Source: Chamaelirium japonicum (taxonomy: Eukaryota > Streptophyta > Magnoliopsida > Liliales > Melanthiaceae). Taken from it: a stretch of DNA of 64,000 nt. The notes beneath the pieces were generated by a model that did no database searches, was not told where the DNA came from, and saw only the letters and a program-made list of their open reading frames with translations. The translations under genes and the position numbers were made by a program. Of the stretch, positions 51,346-64,000 are shown one piece after another; the stretch's first letter is position 1, and every line of letters starts with the position of its first letter. Location of the stretch: NCBI GenBank assembly GCA_947650365.1, contig CANTAL010000133.1:620001-684000 (forward strand). Reading direction: 5' to 3'.

Positions 51346-51757
51346 AATGGATCATGCGAATGAATTAGAATGGATCGTACGAATGAATTAGAATGGTTCA
51401 TATGAAGGAATTAGGGTGGATCTTACGAATGAATATGAATGGATCGTACGAATGAATTAGAATGGATCGTATGAATGAATTAGAATGGATACATTCGTGC
51501 GAAAGAATTAGAATGGATTATATGAATGAATTAGAATGGATCGTATGAATGAATTAGAATGGATCATATTACTGAATTAGAATGGATCATGCGAATGAAT
51601 TAGAATGGATCGTGCTAATGATTTAGAATGGATCGTACGAATGAATTAGAATAGATTGTGCGAATGAATTAGAATGGATCGTACAAATGAATTAGAATAG
51701 ATACATTCGTGCGAATGAATTAGAATGGATCGTATGAATGAATTAGAATGGATCGTA
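51346..51757 (+). repeat. 23/28-bp satellite, plus block
   Basis: Plus-oriented units leading into the perfect palindrome at 51744-51773. Confidence 0.92.
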
Positions 51758-51773
51758 CGTACGATCCATTCTA
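51744..51773. repeat. Perfect 30-bp palindrome at strand switch
   Basis: TAGAATGGATCGTAC (51744-51758) is followed with no spacer by its exact complement, GTACGATCCATTCTA (51759-51773). This is the sharpest plus-to-minus turn in the window. Confidence 0.95.
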
Positions 51774-52395
51774 TTTCGTTCGTACGATCCATTCTTACTC
51801 ATTCGTACGATCCTTTCTAATTCATTCACAAGATCCATTCTATTTCATTCGTACGATCCATTCTTACTCATTAGCACGATCCATTCTAATTCATTCATAC
51901 GATCCATTCTAATTCATTCCCATGAATGTATCCATTCTAATTCATACGTACGATCCATTCTAAATCATTTATACGATCCAATCTAATTCATTCATACAAT
52001 CCATTCTAATTCATTCGCACGAATGTAACCTTTCTAATTCATTCGTACGATCCATTCTAATTCATTCGCACAATCTATTCTAATTCATTCGTACAATCCA
52101 TTCTAATTCATTAGCACGATCCATTCTAATTCATTCGTACGATCCATTCTATTTCATTCGTACGATCCATTCTTACTCATTCGTACGATCCATTCTTACT
52201 CATTCGCACGATTGTATCCATTCTAATTCATTCGTACGATCCATTCTAATTCATTCGCACAATCTATTCAAATTCATTCTTACGATCCATTCTAATTCCT
52301 TCATTCTTATTCATTCGTACGATCCATTCTAATTCATTCGCACAATCTATTCTAATTGATTCGTACGATCCATTCTAATTCATTAATACAATCAT
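51759..52395 (-). repeat. 23/28-bp satellite, minus block
   Basis: Minus-oriented units, including the CATTCCCATGAATGTATCC / CATACGTACGATCC landmark at about 51915 that also recurs in the 26-38 kb array. It ends at AATACAATCATGTGAATG. Confidence 0.92.
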
Positions 52396-52945
52396 GTGAA
52401 TGAATTAGAACGTATTAGAATGGATCGTACGAATCAATTAGAATAGATTGTGCGAATGAATTAGAATGGATCGTACGAATGAATTAGAATAGATACATTC
52501 GTGCGAATAAATTAGAATGGATCGTATGAATGAATTAGATTGGATCGTATGAATGAATTAGAATGGATTGTACGCATGAATTAGAATGGATACATTCATG
52601 GGAATGAATTAGAATGGATTGTATGAATGAATTTGTATGAAGGAATTAGAATGGATCATACGAATGTATCCATTCAAATTCATTCGCGCGATCCATTCGA
52701 ATTAGAATGGATCATACGAAGGAATTAGGGTGGATCGTACGAATGAATTAGAATGGATCGTGCGAATGAATTAGAATGAATCGTACGAATGAATTAGAAT
52801 GGATACATTCATGCGAATGAATTAGAATGGATCGTACGAAAGAATTAGAATAGATTGTGCAAATGAATTAGAAAGGATCGTACGAATGAATTACAATGGA
52901 TCGTATGAATGAATTAGAATGAATTAAAATAGCAATGCAAAGGTA
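52396..52945 (+). repeat. 23/28-bp satellite, plus block with a 35-bp inversion
   Basis: Plus-oriented units. A short minus piece (CATTCAAATTCATTCGCGCG) lies at about 52665-52700. The block closes with a non-canonical stretch, AAAATAGCAATGCAAAGG (52926-52943). Confidence 0.88.
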
Positions 52946-53307
52946 CGATCCATTCTAATTCATTCATACGATCCATTCTAGTTCATTCATACGATCCATT
53001 CTATTTCATTCGTACGATCCATTTTTACTCATTCGTACGATCCATTCTAATTCATTCGCACGATCCATCTTATTCATTCGTACGAATGTATCCATTCTAA
53101 TTCATTCGTACGATCCATTCATTCGTACGATCCATTCTAATTCATTCGCACAATCTATTCCAATTCATTCGTTCGATCCATTCTAATTCTTTCATTCTTA
53201 TTCATTCGTACGATCCATTCTAATTCATTCATACGATCCATTCTAATTCATTCACACAATCTATTCTAATTCATTTGTACGATCCATTCTAATTCATTCG
53301 CACGATT
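52946..53307 (-). repeat. 23-bp satellite, minus block
   Basis: Minus-oriented units with several half-unit deletions. It ends at CGCACGATTGTATGAATG. Confidence 0.9.
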
Positions 53308-53463
53308 GTATGAATGAATTAGAATGGATCGTACGAATGAATTAGAATAGATTGTGCGAATGAATTAGAATGGATCGTACGAATTAATAAGAATGAAGGA
53401 ATTAGAATGGATCGTACGAATGAATTAGAATAGATTGTGCGAATGAATAACAATGGATCGTAC
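53308..53463 (+). repeat. 23-bp satellite, plus block
   Basis: Plus-oriented units with one shortened join (GAATTAATAAGAATGAAGG). It ends against the non-satellite insert at GGATCGTAC. Confidence 0.9.
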
Positions 53464-53506
53464 CCAACCGACCAGTCACAAGAAAATGGAAAGAGAAACA
53501 AAGACA
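53464..53506. other. 43-bp non-satellite insert (filler-like)
   Basis: A stretch starting CCAACCGACCAGTCACAAG and ending AAACAAAGACATC has no resemblance to either satellite or the CACTA remnant. It sits exactly between a plus and a minus block, as filler DNA does at a repaired break. I do not recognise its source. Confidence 0.8.
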
Positions 53507-53815
53507 TCTAATTCCTTCGTACGATCCATTCCATTTCATTCTTATGATCCATTCTAATTCCTTTGTACGATCCATTCTAATTCATTCCCATGAATGTATC
53601 CATTCTAATTCATACGTACGATCCATTCTAATTCATTCATACCATCCAATCTAATTCATTCATACGATCCATTCTAATTCCTTCGTACGATCCATTCTAA
53701 TTCAATCCCATGAATGTATCCATTCTAATTCATACGTACGATCCATTCTAATTCATTCATACGATCCAATCTAATTCATTCATACGATACATTCTAATTC
53801 ATTCGCACGAATGTA
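53507..53815 (-). repeat. 23/28-bp satellite, minus block
   Basis: Minus-oriented units. The set CCTTCGTACGATCC, CATTCCCATGAATGTATCC, CATACGTACGATCC, CATACGATCCAATC occurs twice in succession (about 53560-53660 and 53680-53780), a local duplication of about 122 bp. Confidence 0.92.
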
Positions 53816-54182
53816 TCGTATGAATGAATTTGAATGGATCGTATGAATGAATTAGATTGGATCGTATGAATAAATTATATCCAATTAGAATGGATCGTAT
53901 GAATGAATTAGAATGGATCGTACGAAGGAATTAGGGTGGATCGTACGAATGAATTAGAATGGATACATTCATGCAAAAGAATTAGAATGGATTGTATGAA
54001 TGAATTAGAATGGATCGTGCAAATGAATTAGAATGGATCGTACGAAGGAATTAGAATGGATCGTACGAAGGAATTAGAATGGATTGTACGAATGAGTAAG
54101 AATGGATTGTATGAATGAATTAGAATGGATCGTACGAATGAGTAAGAATGGATCGTACGAATGAATTAAAATGGATAAATTC
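53816..54182 (+). repeat. 23/28-bp satellite, plus block
   Basis: Plus-oriented units with an irregular join at 53865-53890 (AAATTATATCCAATTAG). It ends at GGATAAATTCATAC. Confidence 0.9.
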
Positions 54183-55325
54183 ATACAATCCATTCTAATT
54201 CTTTTGCACGATCCATTCTAATTCATTCATTCGTATGATCCATTCTAATTCCATCGTGCGAATGAATTAGAATGGATCGTATGACATTTTAATTCATCCA
54301 TACGATCCATCTAATCCATTCTAATTTATTCATACGATCCATTCTAATTCATTCGCACGAATGTATCCATTCTAATTCATTCGTACGATCCATTATAATT
54401 CATTCGCACGATCCATTCTAATTCATTCATACGATCCAATCTAATTCAATCGTACGATCCATTCTAATTCATTCGCACAATCTATTCTAATTCATTTGTA
54501 CGATCTATTCTAATTCATTAGCACGATCCATTCTAATTCTTTCATACGATCCATTCTAATTCATTCGCACGATCCATTCTAATTCATTCATACAATCCAT
54601 TCTAATTCATTCATATGATCTATTCTTACTCATTCGTACGATCCATTCTAATTCATTCGCATGAATGTATCCATTCTAATTCATTCGTACGATCCATTCT
54701 AATTCATTTGCATGATCCATTCTAATTCATTCATACGATCCATTCTAATTCATTCGTACGATCCATTCTAATTCATTCATACGATCCATTCTAATTCATT
54801 CATACGATCCAATCTAATTCATTCATACGATCCATTCAAAATTCCTTCGTACGATCCATTATAATTCATTCGCACGATCCATTCTAATTCCTTCGTACGA
54901 TCCATTCTAATTCATTCCCATGAATATATCCATTCTAATTCATTCGTACGATCCATTCTAATTCATACGTTCAATCCATTCGAATGGATACATTCATACG
55001 TATGATCCATTCTAATTCATTCATACTATCCAATCTAATTCATTCATAAGATCCATTCTAATTCATTCGCACGAATGTATCCATTCTAATTCATTTGCAC
55101 GATCCATTCTAATTCATTCGTACGATCTATTCTAATTCATTCGCACGATCTATTCTAATTCATTCGTACGATCCATTCGAATTCATTCATACGATCCATT
55201 CTAATTCATTCATACAATCCATTCTAATTCATTCGCACGAATGTATCCATTCTAATTCATTCATACAATCCATTCAAATTCATTCGCACGAAAATATCCA
55301 TTCTAATTCATTCATACGATACATT
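54183..55325 (-). repeat. 23/28-bp satellite, minus block with a short inverted piece
   Basis: Mainly minus-oriented units. A plus piece (GTGCGAATGAATTAGAATGG) lies at about 54257-54285 and a smaller one (CGAATGGATACATTC) at about 54978-54993. Confidence 0.9.
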
Positions 55326-55735
55326 ATGATGGATCGTGCTAATAAGAATGGATTGCACGAATGTATCCATTCTAATTCATTCTAATTCCTTCGTACGATC
55401 CATTCTAATTCATTCACACGAATGTATCCATTCTAATTCATTCGTACGATCCATTCTAATTCATTCACAATCTATTCTAATTCATTCGTACGATCGTATG
55501 GATGAATTAGAATGGATCGTATGAATGAATTCGAATGGATCGTACGAATGAATTAGAATGGATACATTCGTGCGAAAGAATTAGAATGCATTGTATGAAT
55601 GAATTAGAATGGATCGTATGAATGAATTAGAATAGATCGTGCGAATGAATTAGAATGGATCGTACGATTGAATTAGAATGGATCGTGCGAATAAATAGAA
55701 TGGATCGTGCTAATGAATTAGAATGGATCGTACGA
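55326..55735. repeat. Satellite micro-inversion cluster
   Basis: Plus (55326-55358), minus (55359-55494) and plus (55495-55735) units in quick succession. A perfect 24-bp palindrome centred between 55731 and 55732 (GAATGGATCGT / ACGATCCATTC plus one flanking pair, 55720-55743) makes the last turn. Confidence 0.88.
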
Positions 55736-57000
55736 TCCATTCTTACTCATTCGTACGATTCATTTGTACGATCCATTCCAATTCATTTGTACGATCCATT
55801 CTAATTCATTCCCATGAATTTATCTATTCTAATTAATTTGTACGATCCATTCTAATTCATTAGCACGATCCATTCTAATTCATTCGTACGATCCATTCTT
55901 ACTCTTTCGTACGCCACCCTAATTCCTTTGTATGATCCATTCTAATTCATTCGCACGAAAGTATCTATTCTAATTCATTCTTACGATCCATTCGAATTCA
56001 TTCATACGATCCATTCTAATTTATTCATACGATCCATTCTAATTCATTCGCACGAATATATCCATTCTAATTCATTCGTACAATCCATTCTAATTCATTC
56101 GCACAATCTATTCTAATTCATTCATACTATCCATTCTAATTCATTCGCATGATCCATTCTTATTCATTTGCATGATCCATTCTAATTCATTCATACAATC
56201 CATTCTAATTCTTTTGCACAAATGTATCCATTCTAATTCATTCGTACGATCCATTCTAATTCCTTCATACGATCCATTCTAATTCCTTCGCACGATCCAT
56301 TCTAATTCCTTCGTACGATCTACTCAATTTCATTCGTATGATCCATTTTAATTTCTTCGTACGATGCATTCTAATTCATTCCCATGAATGTATTCATTCT
56401 AATTCATACGTACGATCCATTCTAATTAATTTGTACGATCCATTCTATTTCATTCGTACGATCCATTCTTACTCATTCGTACGATACATTGTAATTCATT
56501 CGCACGAATGTATCCATTCTAATTCATTCGTACGAACCATTCTAATTCATTCATACGATCTATTCTATTTCATTCGCACGATCCATTCTATTTCATTCGC
56601 ACGATCCATTCTTACTCATTCGTACGATCCATTCTAATTCATTAGCACGATCCATTCTATTTCATTCGTACGATCCATTCTAATTCATTCGTACAATCCA
56701 TTCTTATTCATTCATAAGATCCAATCTAATTCATTCATACGATCCATTCTAATTCATTCATACGATCCATTCTAATTCATTTGTACGATCCATTCTAATT
56801 CATTCATACAATCCATTCTAATTGTTTTGCACGAATGTATCCATTCTAATTCATTCGTACGATCCATTCTAATTCCTTCGTACGATCCATTCTAATTCAT
56901 TCGCACGATCCATTCAAATTCATTAGCACGATCCATTCTAATTCATTCATACAATCAATTCTAATTCATTCGTACGATCCATTCTAATTCATTCTAATCC
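55736..57000 (-). repeat. 23/28-bp satellite, minus block
   Basis: Minus-oriented units. The 99-codon open frame at 56338-56637 repeats SILIHS-like words every 23 residues and is a periodicity artefact. Confidence 0.93.
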
Positions 57001-57900
57001 GAATTAGAATGGATCGTATGAATGAATTAGAATGGATTGTACGAATGAGTAAGAATGGATTGTATGAATGAATTAGAATGGATCGTACGAATGAATTAGA
57101 ATGGATCGTGCTAATGAATTAGAATGGAACGTACGAATGAATTAGAAGTGGGCATGAATTAGAATGGATCGTATGAAGGAATTAGAATGGATCGTACGAA
57201 GGAATTAGAATGGATCGTACAGCGAATGAATTAGAATGGATCGTACGAATGAGTAAGAATGGATCGTACGAATGAAATAGAATGGATCGTACAAATGAAT
57301 TAGAATGGATCGTGCTAATGAATTAGATTGGATCGTACAACGAATGAATTAGAATAGATACATTCGTGCGAATGAATTAGAATGGATCGTACAAATGAAT
57401 TAGAAGGGATTGTATGAATGAAATAGAAAGGATCGTACGAATAAATTATAATGGATACATTCATGGGAATGATTTAGAATGGATCGTACGAAGGAATTAG
57501 AATGGATCATACGAATGAAATAGAATGGATCGTACGAAGGAATTAGAATGGATCGTACGAAGGAATTAGAGTGGATCGTACGAAGGAATTAGAATGGATC
57601 GTACGAATGAATTAGAATGGATACATTCGTGCGAATGAATTAGAATGGATCGTACGAATGAGTAAGAATGGATCGTATGAATGAAATAGAATGGATCGTA
57701 TGAACGAATTAGAATGGATTGTATGAATGAATTCGAATGGATCGTACGAAAGAATTAGAATGGATCGTACGAATGAATTAGAATGGATTGTACAAATGAA
57801 TTAGAATGGATCGTGCGAATGGATTAGAATGGATCGTACGAATGATATAGAATAGATTGTGCGAATGAATTAGAATGGATCGTACTAATGAATTAGAATG
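57001..57900 (+). repeat. 23/28-bp satellite, plus block
   Basis: Plus-oriented units with broken joins at 57148-57160 (GAAGTGGGCATG), 57220 and 57338 (CGTACAGCG and CGTACAACG). It ends at GAATGATCCATTC. Confidence 0.92.
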
Positions 57901-58169
57901 ATCCATTCATTCGCATGATCCATTCTAATTCTTTCGAACGATCCATTCTAATTCATTTGTACGATCCATTCTAATTCATTCATACGATCCATTCTAATTC
58001 ATTTATACAATCCATTCTAATTCTTTCGCACGAATGTATCCATTCTAATTCATTCGTACGATCCACCCTAATTCCTTCGTATGATCCATTCTAATTAATT
58101 CGCACGAATGTATCCATTCTAATTCCTTCATACGATCCATTCAAATTCCTTCATACGATCCATTCTAAT

Positions 58170-58989
58170 TCATTCGCACGATCCATTCTAATTCATTCAT
58201 ACGCTCCATTCTAATTCATTCATACAATCCATTCTAATTCTTTCGCATGAATGTATCCATTCTAATTCATTCGTACGATCCACCCTAATTCTTTCGTATA
58301 ATCCATTCTAATTCATTCGGACGAATGTATCCATTCTAATTCATTCGTACGATCCATTCGAATTCATTCATACGATCTACTCTAATTCATTCATACGATC
58401 CATTAAAATTCATTCGCACGAATGTATCCATTCTAATTCATTCGTACGATCCATTCGAATTCATTCATACGATCCCTTTTAATTCATTCATACGATCCAT
58501 TCTAATTCATTCGCACGAATGTATCCATGATCCATTCTATTTCATTCGTACGATCCATTCTTACTCATTCGTACGATCCATTCTAATTCATTCGCACGAA
58601 TGTATCCATTCTAATTCATTCGTACGATCCATACTAATTCATTCGCACGATCCATTCTGATTCATTCATACGATCCATTCTAATTCATTCGTACGATCCA
58701 TTCTAATTCATTTGCATAATCTATTCTAATTCATTCGTACGATCCATTCTAATTCATTAGCACGATCCATTCTAATTCTTTCGTACGATACATTCTAATT
58801 CATTCGTACGTTCGATTCTAATTCATTCATACGATCCATTCTAATTCATTCGCACGAATGTATCCATTCAAATTCATTAGCACGATCCATTCTAATTCAT
58901 TCGCACAATCTATTCTAATTCATTCATACGATCCATTCTAATTCATTCGTACGATCCATTCTAATTCATTCATAGAATCCATTCTAATT
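58170..58989 (-). repeat. 0.82-kb satellite duplication, copy 1
   Basis: Matches 59040-59859 at a constant 870-bp offset. Shared private variants are ACGCTCCATT, CATTCGGACGAATG, CATTAAAATTC, a truncated unit at GTATCCAT(G/T)A and CATAGAATCC. Confidence 0.88.
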
Positions 58990-59039
58990 CTTTTGCACGA
59001 ATGTATCCATTCTAATTCATTCGCACAATCTATTCTAAT

Positions 59040-59859
59040 TCATTCGCACGATCCATTCTAATTCATTCATACGCTCCATTCTAATTCATTCATACAATCC
59101 ATTCTAATTCTTTCGCATGAATGTATCCATTCTAATTCATTCGTACGATCCACCCTAATTCTTTCGTATGATCCATTCTAATTCATTCGGACGAATGTAT
59201 CCATTCTAATTCATTCGTACGATCCATTCGAATTCATTCATACGATCTACTCTAATTCATTCATACGATCCATTAAAATTCATTCGCACGAATGTATCCA
59301 TTCTAATTCATTCGTACGATCCATTCGAATTCATTCATACGATCCATTTTAATTCATTCATACGATCCATTCTAATTCATTCGCACGAATGTATCCATTA
59401 TCCATTCTATTTCATTCGTACGATCCATTCTTACTCATTCGTACGATCCATTCTAATTCATTCGCACGAATGTATCCATTCTAATTCATTCGTACGATCC
59501 ATTCTAATTCATTCGCACGATCTATTCTGATTCATTCATACGACCCATTCTAATTTATTCGTACGATCCATTCTAATTCATTCGCATAATTTATTCTAAT
59601 TCATTCGTACGATCCATTCTAATTCATTAGCACGATCCATTCTAATTCTTTCGTACGATCCATTCTAATTCATTCGTACGATCCAATCTAATTCATTCAT
59701 ACGATCCATTCTTATTCATTCGCACGAATGTATCCATTCTAATTCATTAGCACGATCCATTCTAATTCATTCGCACAATCTATTCTAATTCATTCATACG
59801 ATCCATTCTAATTCATTCATACGATCCATTCTAATTCATTCATAGAATCCATTCTAATT
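59040..59859 (-). repeat. 0.82-kb satellite duplication, copy 2
   Basis: Direct repeat of 58170-58989, with a few single-base differences such as GATCCATTTT at 59341 for GATCCCTTTT. Confidence 0.88.
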
Positions 59860-60095
59860 CATATGTACGATCCATTCTAATTCCTTCGTACGATCCATTC
59901 TAATTCCTTCGTATGATCCATTCTAATTCCTTCGTACGATCTATTCTTATTCATTCCTATGAATGTATCTATTCTAATTCATTCGTACAATCCATTCTAG
60001 TTCATTAGCACGATCCATTCTAATTCCTTCGTACGATCCATTCTAATTCATTCGTACAATCCATTCTTACTCATTCATACGATCTATTCTAATTC

Positions 60096-60830
60096 GAATT
60101 GAATGAATTAGAATGGATCGTACGAATGAATTAGAATGGATTGTATGAATGAATTAGAATGGATCGTGCTAATGAATTAGAATGGATCGTATGAATGAAT
60201 TAGAATGGATACATTCGTGCGAATTAATTAGAATGGATCGTACGAATGAGTAAGAATGGATCGTACGAATGAAATAGAATGGATCGTACGAATGAATTAG
60301 AATGGATCGTGCTAATGAATTAGAATGGATCGTACGAATGAATTAGAATGGACCACACGAATAAATTATAATGGATTGTATGAATGAATAAGAATGGATC
60401 TTATGAATGAATTTGAATGGATCGTGTGAATGAATTAGAATGGATCGTACGAATGAATTAGAATGGATACATTCGTGCGAATGAATTAGAATAGATCGTA
60501 TGAATGAATTAGATTGGATCGTATGAATGAATTAGAATGGATCGTATGTATGAATTAGAGTGGATACATTCATGGGAATGAATTAGAATGGATTGTACGA
60601 AGGAATTAGAATGGATCATATGAATGAAATAGAATGGATCGTACGAAGGAATTAGAATGGATCGTATGAAGGAATTAGAATGGATCGTACGAAGGAATTA
60701 GAATGGATACATTCGTGCGAATGAATTAGAATGGATCGTATGAATGAATTAGAATAGTTCATATGAATGAATTCGAATGAATCGTACGAATGAATTAGAA
60801 TGGATACATTCGTGCGAATGAATTAGAATG
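60096..60830 (+). repeat. 23/28-bp satellite, plus block
   Basis: Plus-oriented units including the ATACATTCATGGG / CGTACGAAGG run typical of the left array. It ends at GAATGTCATTCGCAC. Confidence 0.93.
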
Positions 60831-60902
60831 TCATTCGCACAATCTATTCTAATTCATTCGTATGATCCATTCCATTTCATTCTTACGATCAATTCTTACT
60901 CA
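60831..60902 (-). repeat. Three-unit satellite inversion
   Basis: About 72 bp of minus-oriented units between plus blocks. Confidence 0.9.
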
Positions 60903-62143
60903 ATGAATTAGAATGGATCGTACGAATGAATTAGAATGGATCGTATGAATGAATTAGAATGGATCGTGCGAAAGAATTTGAATGGATCGTATGAATGAAT
61001 TAGAATGGATACATTCGTGCGAATGAATTAGAATGGATCATACGAATGAGTAAGAATGGATCGTACGAATGAAATAGAATGGAATGTACGAATGAATTAG
61101 AATGGATCGTACAAATGAATTAGAATGGATCATACAAAAGATTTAGAATGGATTGTATGAATGAATTAGAATGGATCGTATGAATGAATTAGAATAGATC
61201 GTGCGAATGAATTAGAATGGATCGTACGAATGAATTAGAATGGATCATATGAATGAATTAGAATGGATCGTGCGAATAAATTAGAATGGATCGTACGAAT
61301 GAATTAGAATGGATACATTCGTGCGAATGAATTAGAATGGATCGTACGAATGAGTAAGAATGGATCGTACGAATGAAATAGAATGGATCGTACGTATGAA
61401 TTAGAATGGATACATTCATGGGAATGAATTAGAATGGATATTACGAAGGAATTAGAATGGATCGTAGGAAGGAATTTGAATGGATCGTACGAAGGAATTA
61501 GAATAGATCGTACGAATGAATTAGAATGGATACATTCGTGCAAAAGAATTAGAATGGATTGTATGAATGAATTAGAATAGATCGTGCTAACGAATTAGAA
61601 TGGATCGTACGAATGAATTAGAATAGATTCTGCGAATGAATTAGAATAGATCGTACGAATGAATTAGAATGGATCACATGAATGGATCGTACGAATGAAA
61701 TAGAATGGATCGTACGAATGAATTAGAATGGATCGTGCTAATGAATTGGAATGGATCGTACGAATAAATTAGAATAGATTGTGCGAATGAATTAGAATGG
61801 ATCGTACGAATGAATTAGAATGGATACATTCCTGCGAATGAATTAGAATGGATCGTATGAATGAATTAGATTGGATCGTATGAATGAATTAGAATGGATT
61901 GTACGTATGAATTAGAATAGATACATTCATGGGAATGAATTAGAATGGATCGTACGAAGAAATTATAATGGATCATACGAATGAAATAGAATGGATCGTA
62001 CGAAGGAATTAGAATGGATCGTACGAAGGAATTAGAATGGATCGTCCGAATGAATTAGAATGGATACATTCGTACAAATGAATTAGAATGGATCGTATGA
62101 ATGAATTAGAATGGATCGTACGTATGAATTAGAATGGATCGTA
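60903..62143 (+). repeat. 23/28-bp satellite, plus block
   Basis: Plus-oriented units with a truncated unit at 61678-61690. It ends at GGATCGTAATTCTAATTCC. The 79-codon reverse frame at 61304-61543 is a repeat artefact. Confidence 0.94.
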
Positions 62144-64000
62144 ATTCTAATTCCTTCGTACGTTTCATTCTAATTTATTCATACGATCCATTCTTTCGTA
62201 TCTATCCATTCTAATTCATTCGCACGATCTATTCTAATTCATTCGTACGATCCATTCTAATTCATTCATACGATCCATTCTAATTCATTCGTATGATCCA
62301 CCCTAATTCCTTCGTATGATCCATTCTGATTCATTCCCACGAATGTATCTATTCTAATTCATTCGTACGATCCATTCGAATTCATTCATACGATCCATTC
62401 TAATTCAGTCATGCGATCCATTCTAATTCATTCGTACGAATGTATCCATTCTAATTCATTCGTACGATCCATTCTAATTTATTTACTAAATCTATTCTAA
62501 TTCATTCGTTCGATCCATTCTAATTCATTTGTACGATCCATTCTATTTCCTTCGTACGATCCATTCTATTTTATTCCTATGATCCATTCTAATTCCTTCG
62601 TACGATCCATTCTAATTCATTCCCATGAATGTATCCATTCTAATTCATACATACGACCTATTCTAATTCATTCATATGATGCAATCTAATTCATTCATAT
62701 GATCCATTCTAATTCATTCGCACGAATGTATCTATTCTAATTTATTCGCATGATCCATTCTAATTCATTCGTATGATCCATTCTAATTCATTAGCACGAT
62801 CCATTCTAATTCATTCATACGATCCATTCTAATTCATTTGTACGATCCATTCTAATTCATTCGCACAATCTATTCTAATTCATTCATACTATCCATTCTA
62901 ATTCATTAGCACGATCCATTCTAATTCATTCGTATGATCCATTCTATTTCATTCATACGATCCATTCTTACTCATTCGTACGATCCATTCTAATTCATTC
63001 GCACGAATGTATCCGTTCTAATCCATTCGTACGATCCATTCTAATTCATTCATACGATCCATTCTAATTCATTCGCACAAATGTATCCATTATAATTCAT
63101 TCGCACGATCCATTCTAATTCATTCGTACAATCCATTCTAATTCATTTGCACGATCCATTCTAATTCATTCATACGATCCATTCAAATTCATTCGTACGA
63201 TCCATTCTAATTCATTCGCATAATCTATTCTAATTAATTCATACTATCCATTCTAATTCATTAGCACGATCCATTCTAATTTATTTGTACGATCTATTCT
63301 ATTTCATTTGTACGATCCATTCTTACTCATTCGTATGATCCATTCTAATTCATTCGCATGAATGTATCCATTCTAATTCATTCATACGTTCTATTCTAAT
63401 TCATTCGCACGATCCATTATAATTCATTCATACTATCCATTCTAATTCATTCGTACGATCCATTCTAATTCATTCGCACGATCCATTCTAATTCATTCAT
63501 ACGATCCATTCTAATTCATTTATTTAATCCATTCTAATTCATTCGTACGATCCACCCTAATTCCTTCGTATGATCCATTCTAATTCATTCGCACGAATGT
63601 ATCCATTCTAATTCATTCGTACGATCCATTCGAATTCATTCATACAATCCAATCTAATTCATTCGGACGATCCATTCTTATTCATTCATACGATCCATTC
63701 TAATTCATTCGTACGATCCATTCTAATTCATTCGCACGATCCATTCCAATTCATTCATACGATCCATTCTAATTCATTCATACAATCCATTCTAATTCTT
63801 TCGTACCAATGCATCCATTATAATTCATTCGTACGATCCACCCTAATTCCTTTGTATGATCCATTCTAATTCATTCGCACGAATGTGTCCATTCTAATTC
63901 ATTCGTACGGTCCATTCGAATTCATTCATACGATCCATTCTAATTCATTTGCACGATCTAATTCATTCATACAATCCATTCTAATTCTTTTGCACGAATG
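62144..64000 (-). repeat. 23/28-bp satellite, minus block running off the right edge
   Basis: Minus-oriented units to the end of the window. A small irregular join lies at 62188-62205 (CCATTCTTTCGTATCTATCC). Nothing else is present. Confidence 0.95.

Larger units (their letters stand above)
57901..60095 (-). repeat. 23/28-bp satellite, minus block
   Basis: Minus-oriented units holding the 870-bp-offset duplication described separately. It ends at the AATTCGAATT palindrome (60091-60100). Confidence 0.94.

Noticed and set aside
56338-56637. Open frames of 60-99 codons in the 23-bp satellite (also 1064-1261, 12664-12849, 49373-49603, 53319-53507, 55336-55524, 61304-61543)
   Set aside because: Three 23-bp units equal 69 nt, so one frame repeats SILIHSYDPF-like words every 23 residues by arithmetic. 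There is no domain, no promoter and no conserved start, and length tracks the chance absence of stops.
1-64000. Telomeric repeat or rDNA spacer
   Set aside because: The unit does not contain TTTAGGG or a related telomere word, and no rRNA sequence or promoter-like element is seen.

Overview
This window is nearly all non-coding tandem-repeat DNA and looks like constitutive heterochromatin from a flowering plant. The plant call rests on two things. One is a decayed, intron-bearing fragment of a plant-type Argonaute gene with AGO5/MEL1-like wording. The other is a DNA-transposon end of the CACTA (En/Spm) type, closing in TTTTTTTTGTAGTG and preceded by many CCGACGG/CCGTCGG subterminal motifs. I see no intact protein-coding gene, rRNA, tRNA or CRISPR array. 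The short open frames present are products of repeat periodicity.

Layout. (1) 1-38703 is a very long array of a 23-bp satellite (GAATGAATTA + GAATGGATCGTAC and variants) mixed with a 28-bp variant that carries an extra ACATT. The array changes strand repeatedly, at about 125, 11010, 12815, 15753, 17244, 19831, 23580 and 26236. The stretch 12734-28.5 kb is built from three copies of a composite unit that itself contains strand switches. Copies 2 and 3 are nearly identical over about 5 kb. (2) 38704-44726 is a different satellite, about 181 bp per unit and about 30 units. It is interrupted at 40513-41090 by the Argonaute fragment and an AT-rich minisatellite. (3) 44727-45636 is the surviving 3' end of a CACTA element; its 5' end is not in the window. 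(4) 45637-64000 returns to the 23/28-bp satellite. From about 49.5 to 62.2 kb the orientation flips more than twenty times, sometimes after only tens of bases, and one 43-bp non-satellite scrap sits at 53464-53506.

Interpretation. The 38.7-45.6 kb block could be a truncated CACTA element that captured part of an Argonaute gene (Pack-type capture) and whose internal 181-bp repeat expanded. It could equally be several separate insertions stitched together. No genes work together here. The points of interest are the captured small-RNA effector fragment, the inverted organisation of the satellite (which could give hairpin or double-stranded transcripts) and the layered duplications. Strand labels for satellite blocks mean: + where GAATTAGAATGG reads on the given strand, - where its complement CCATTCTAATTC reads. 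Block edges are accurate to a few bases at best.
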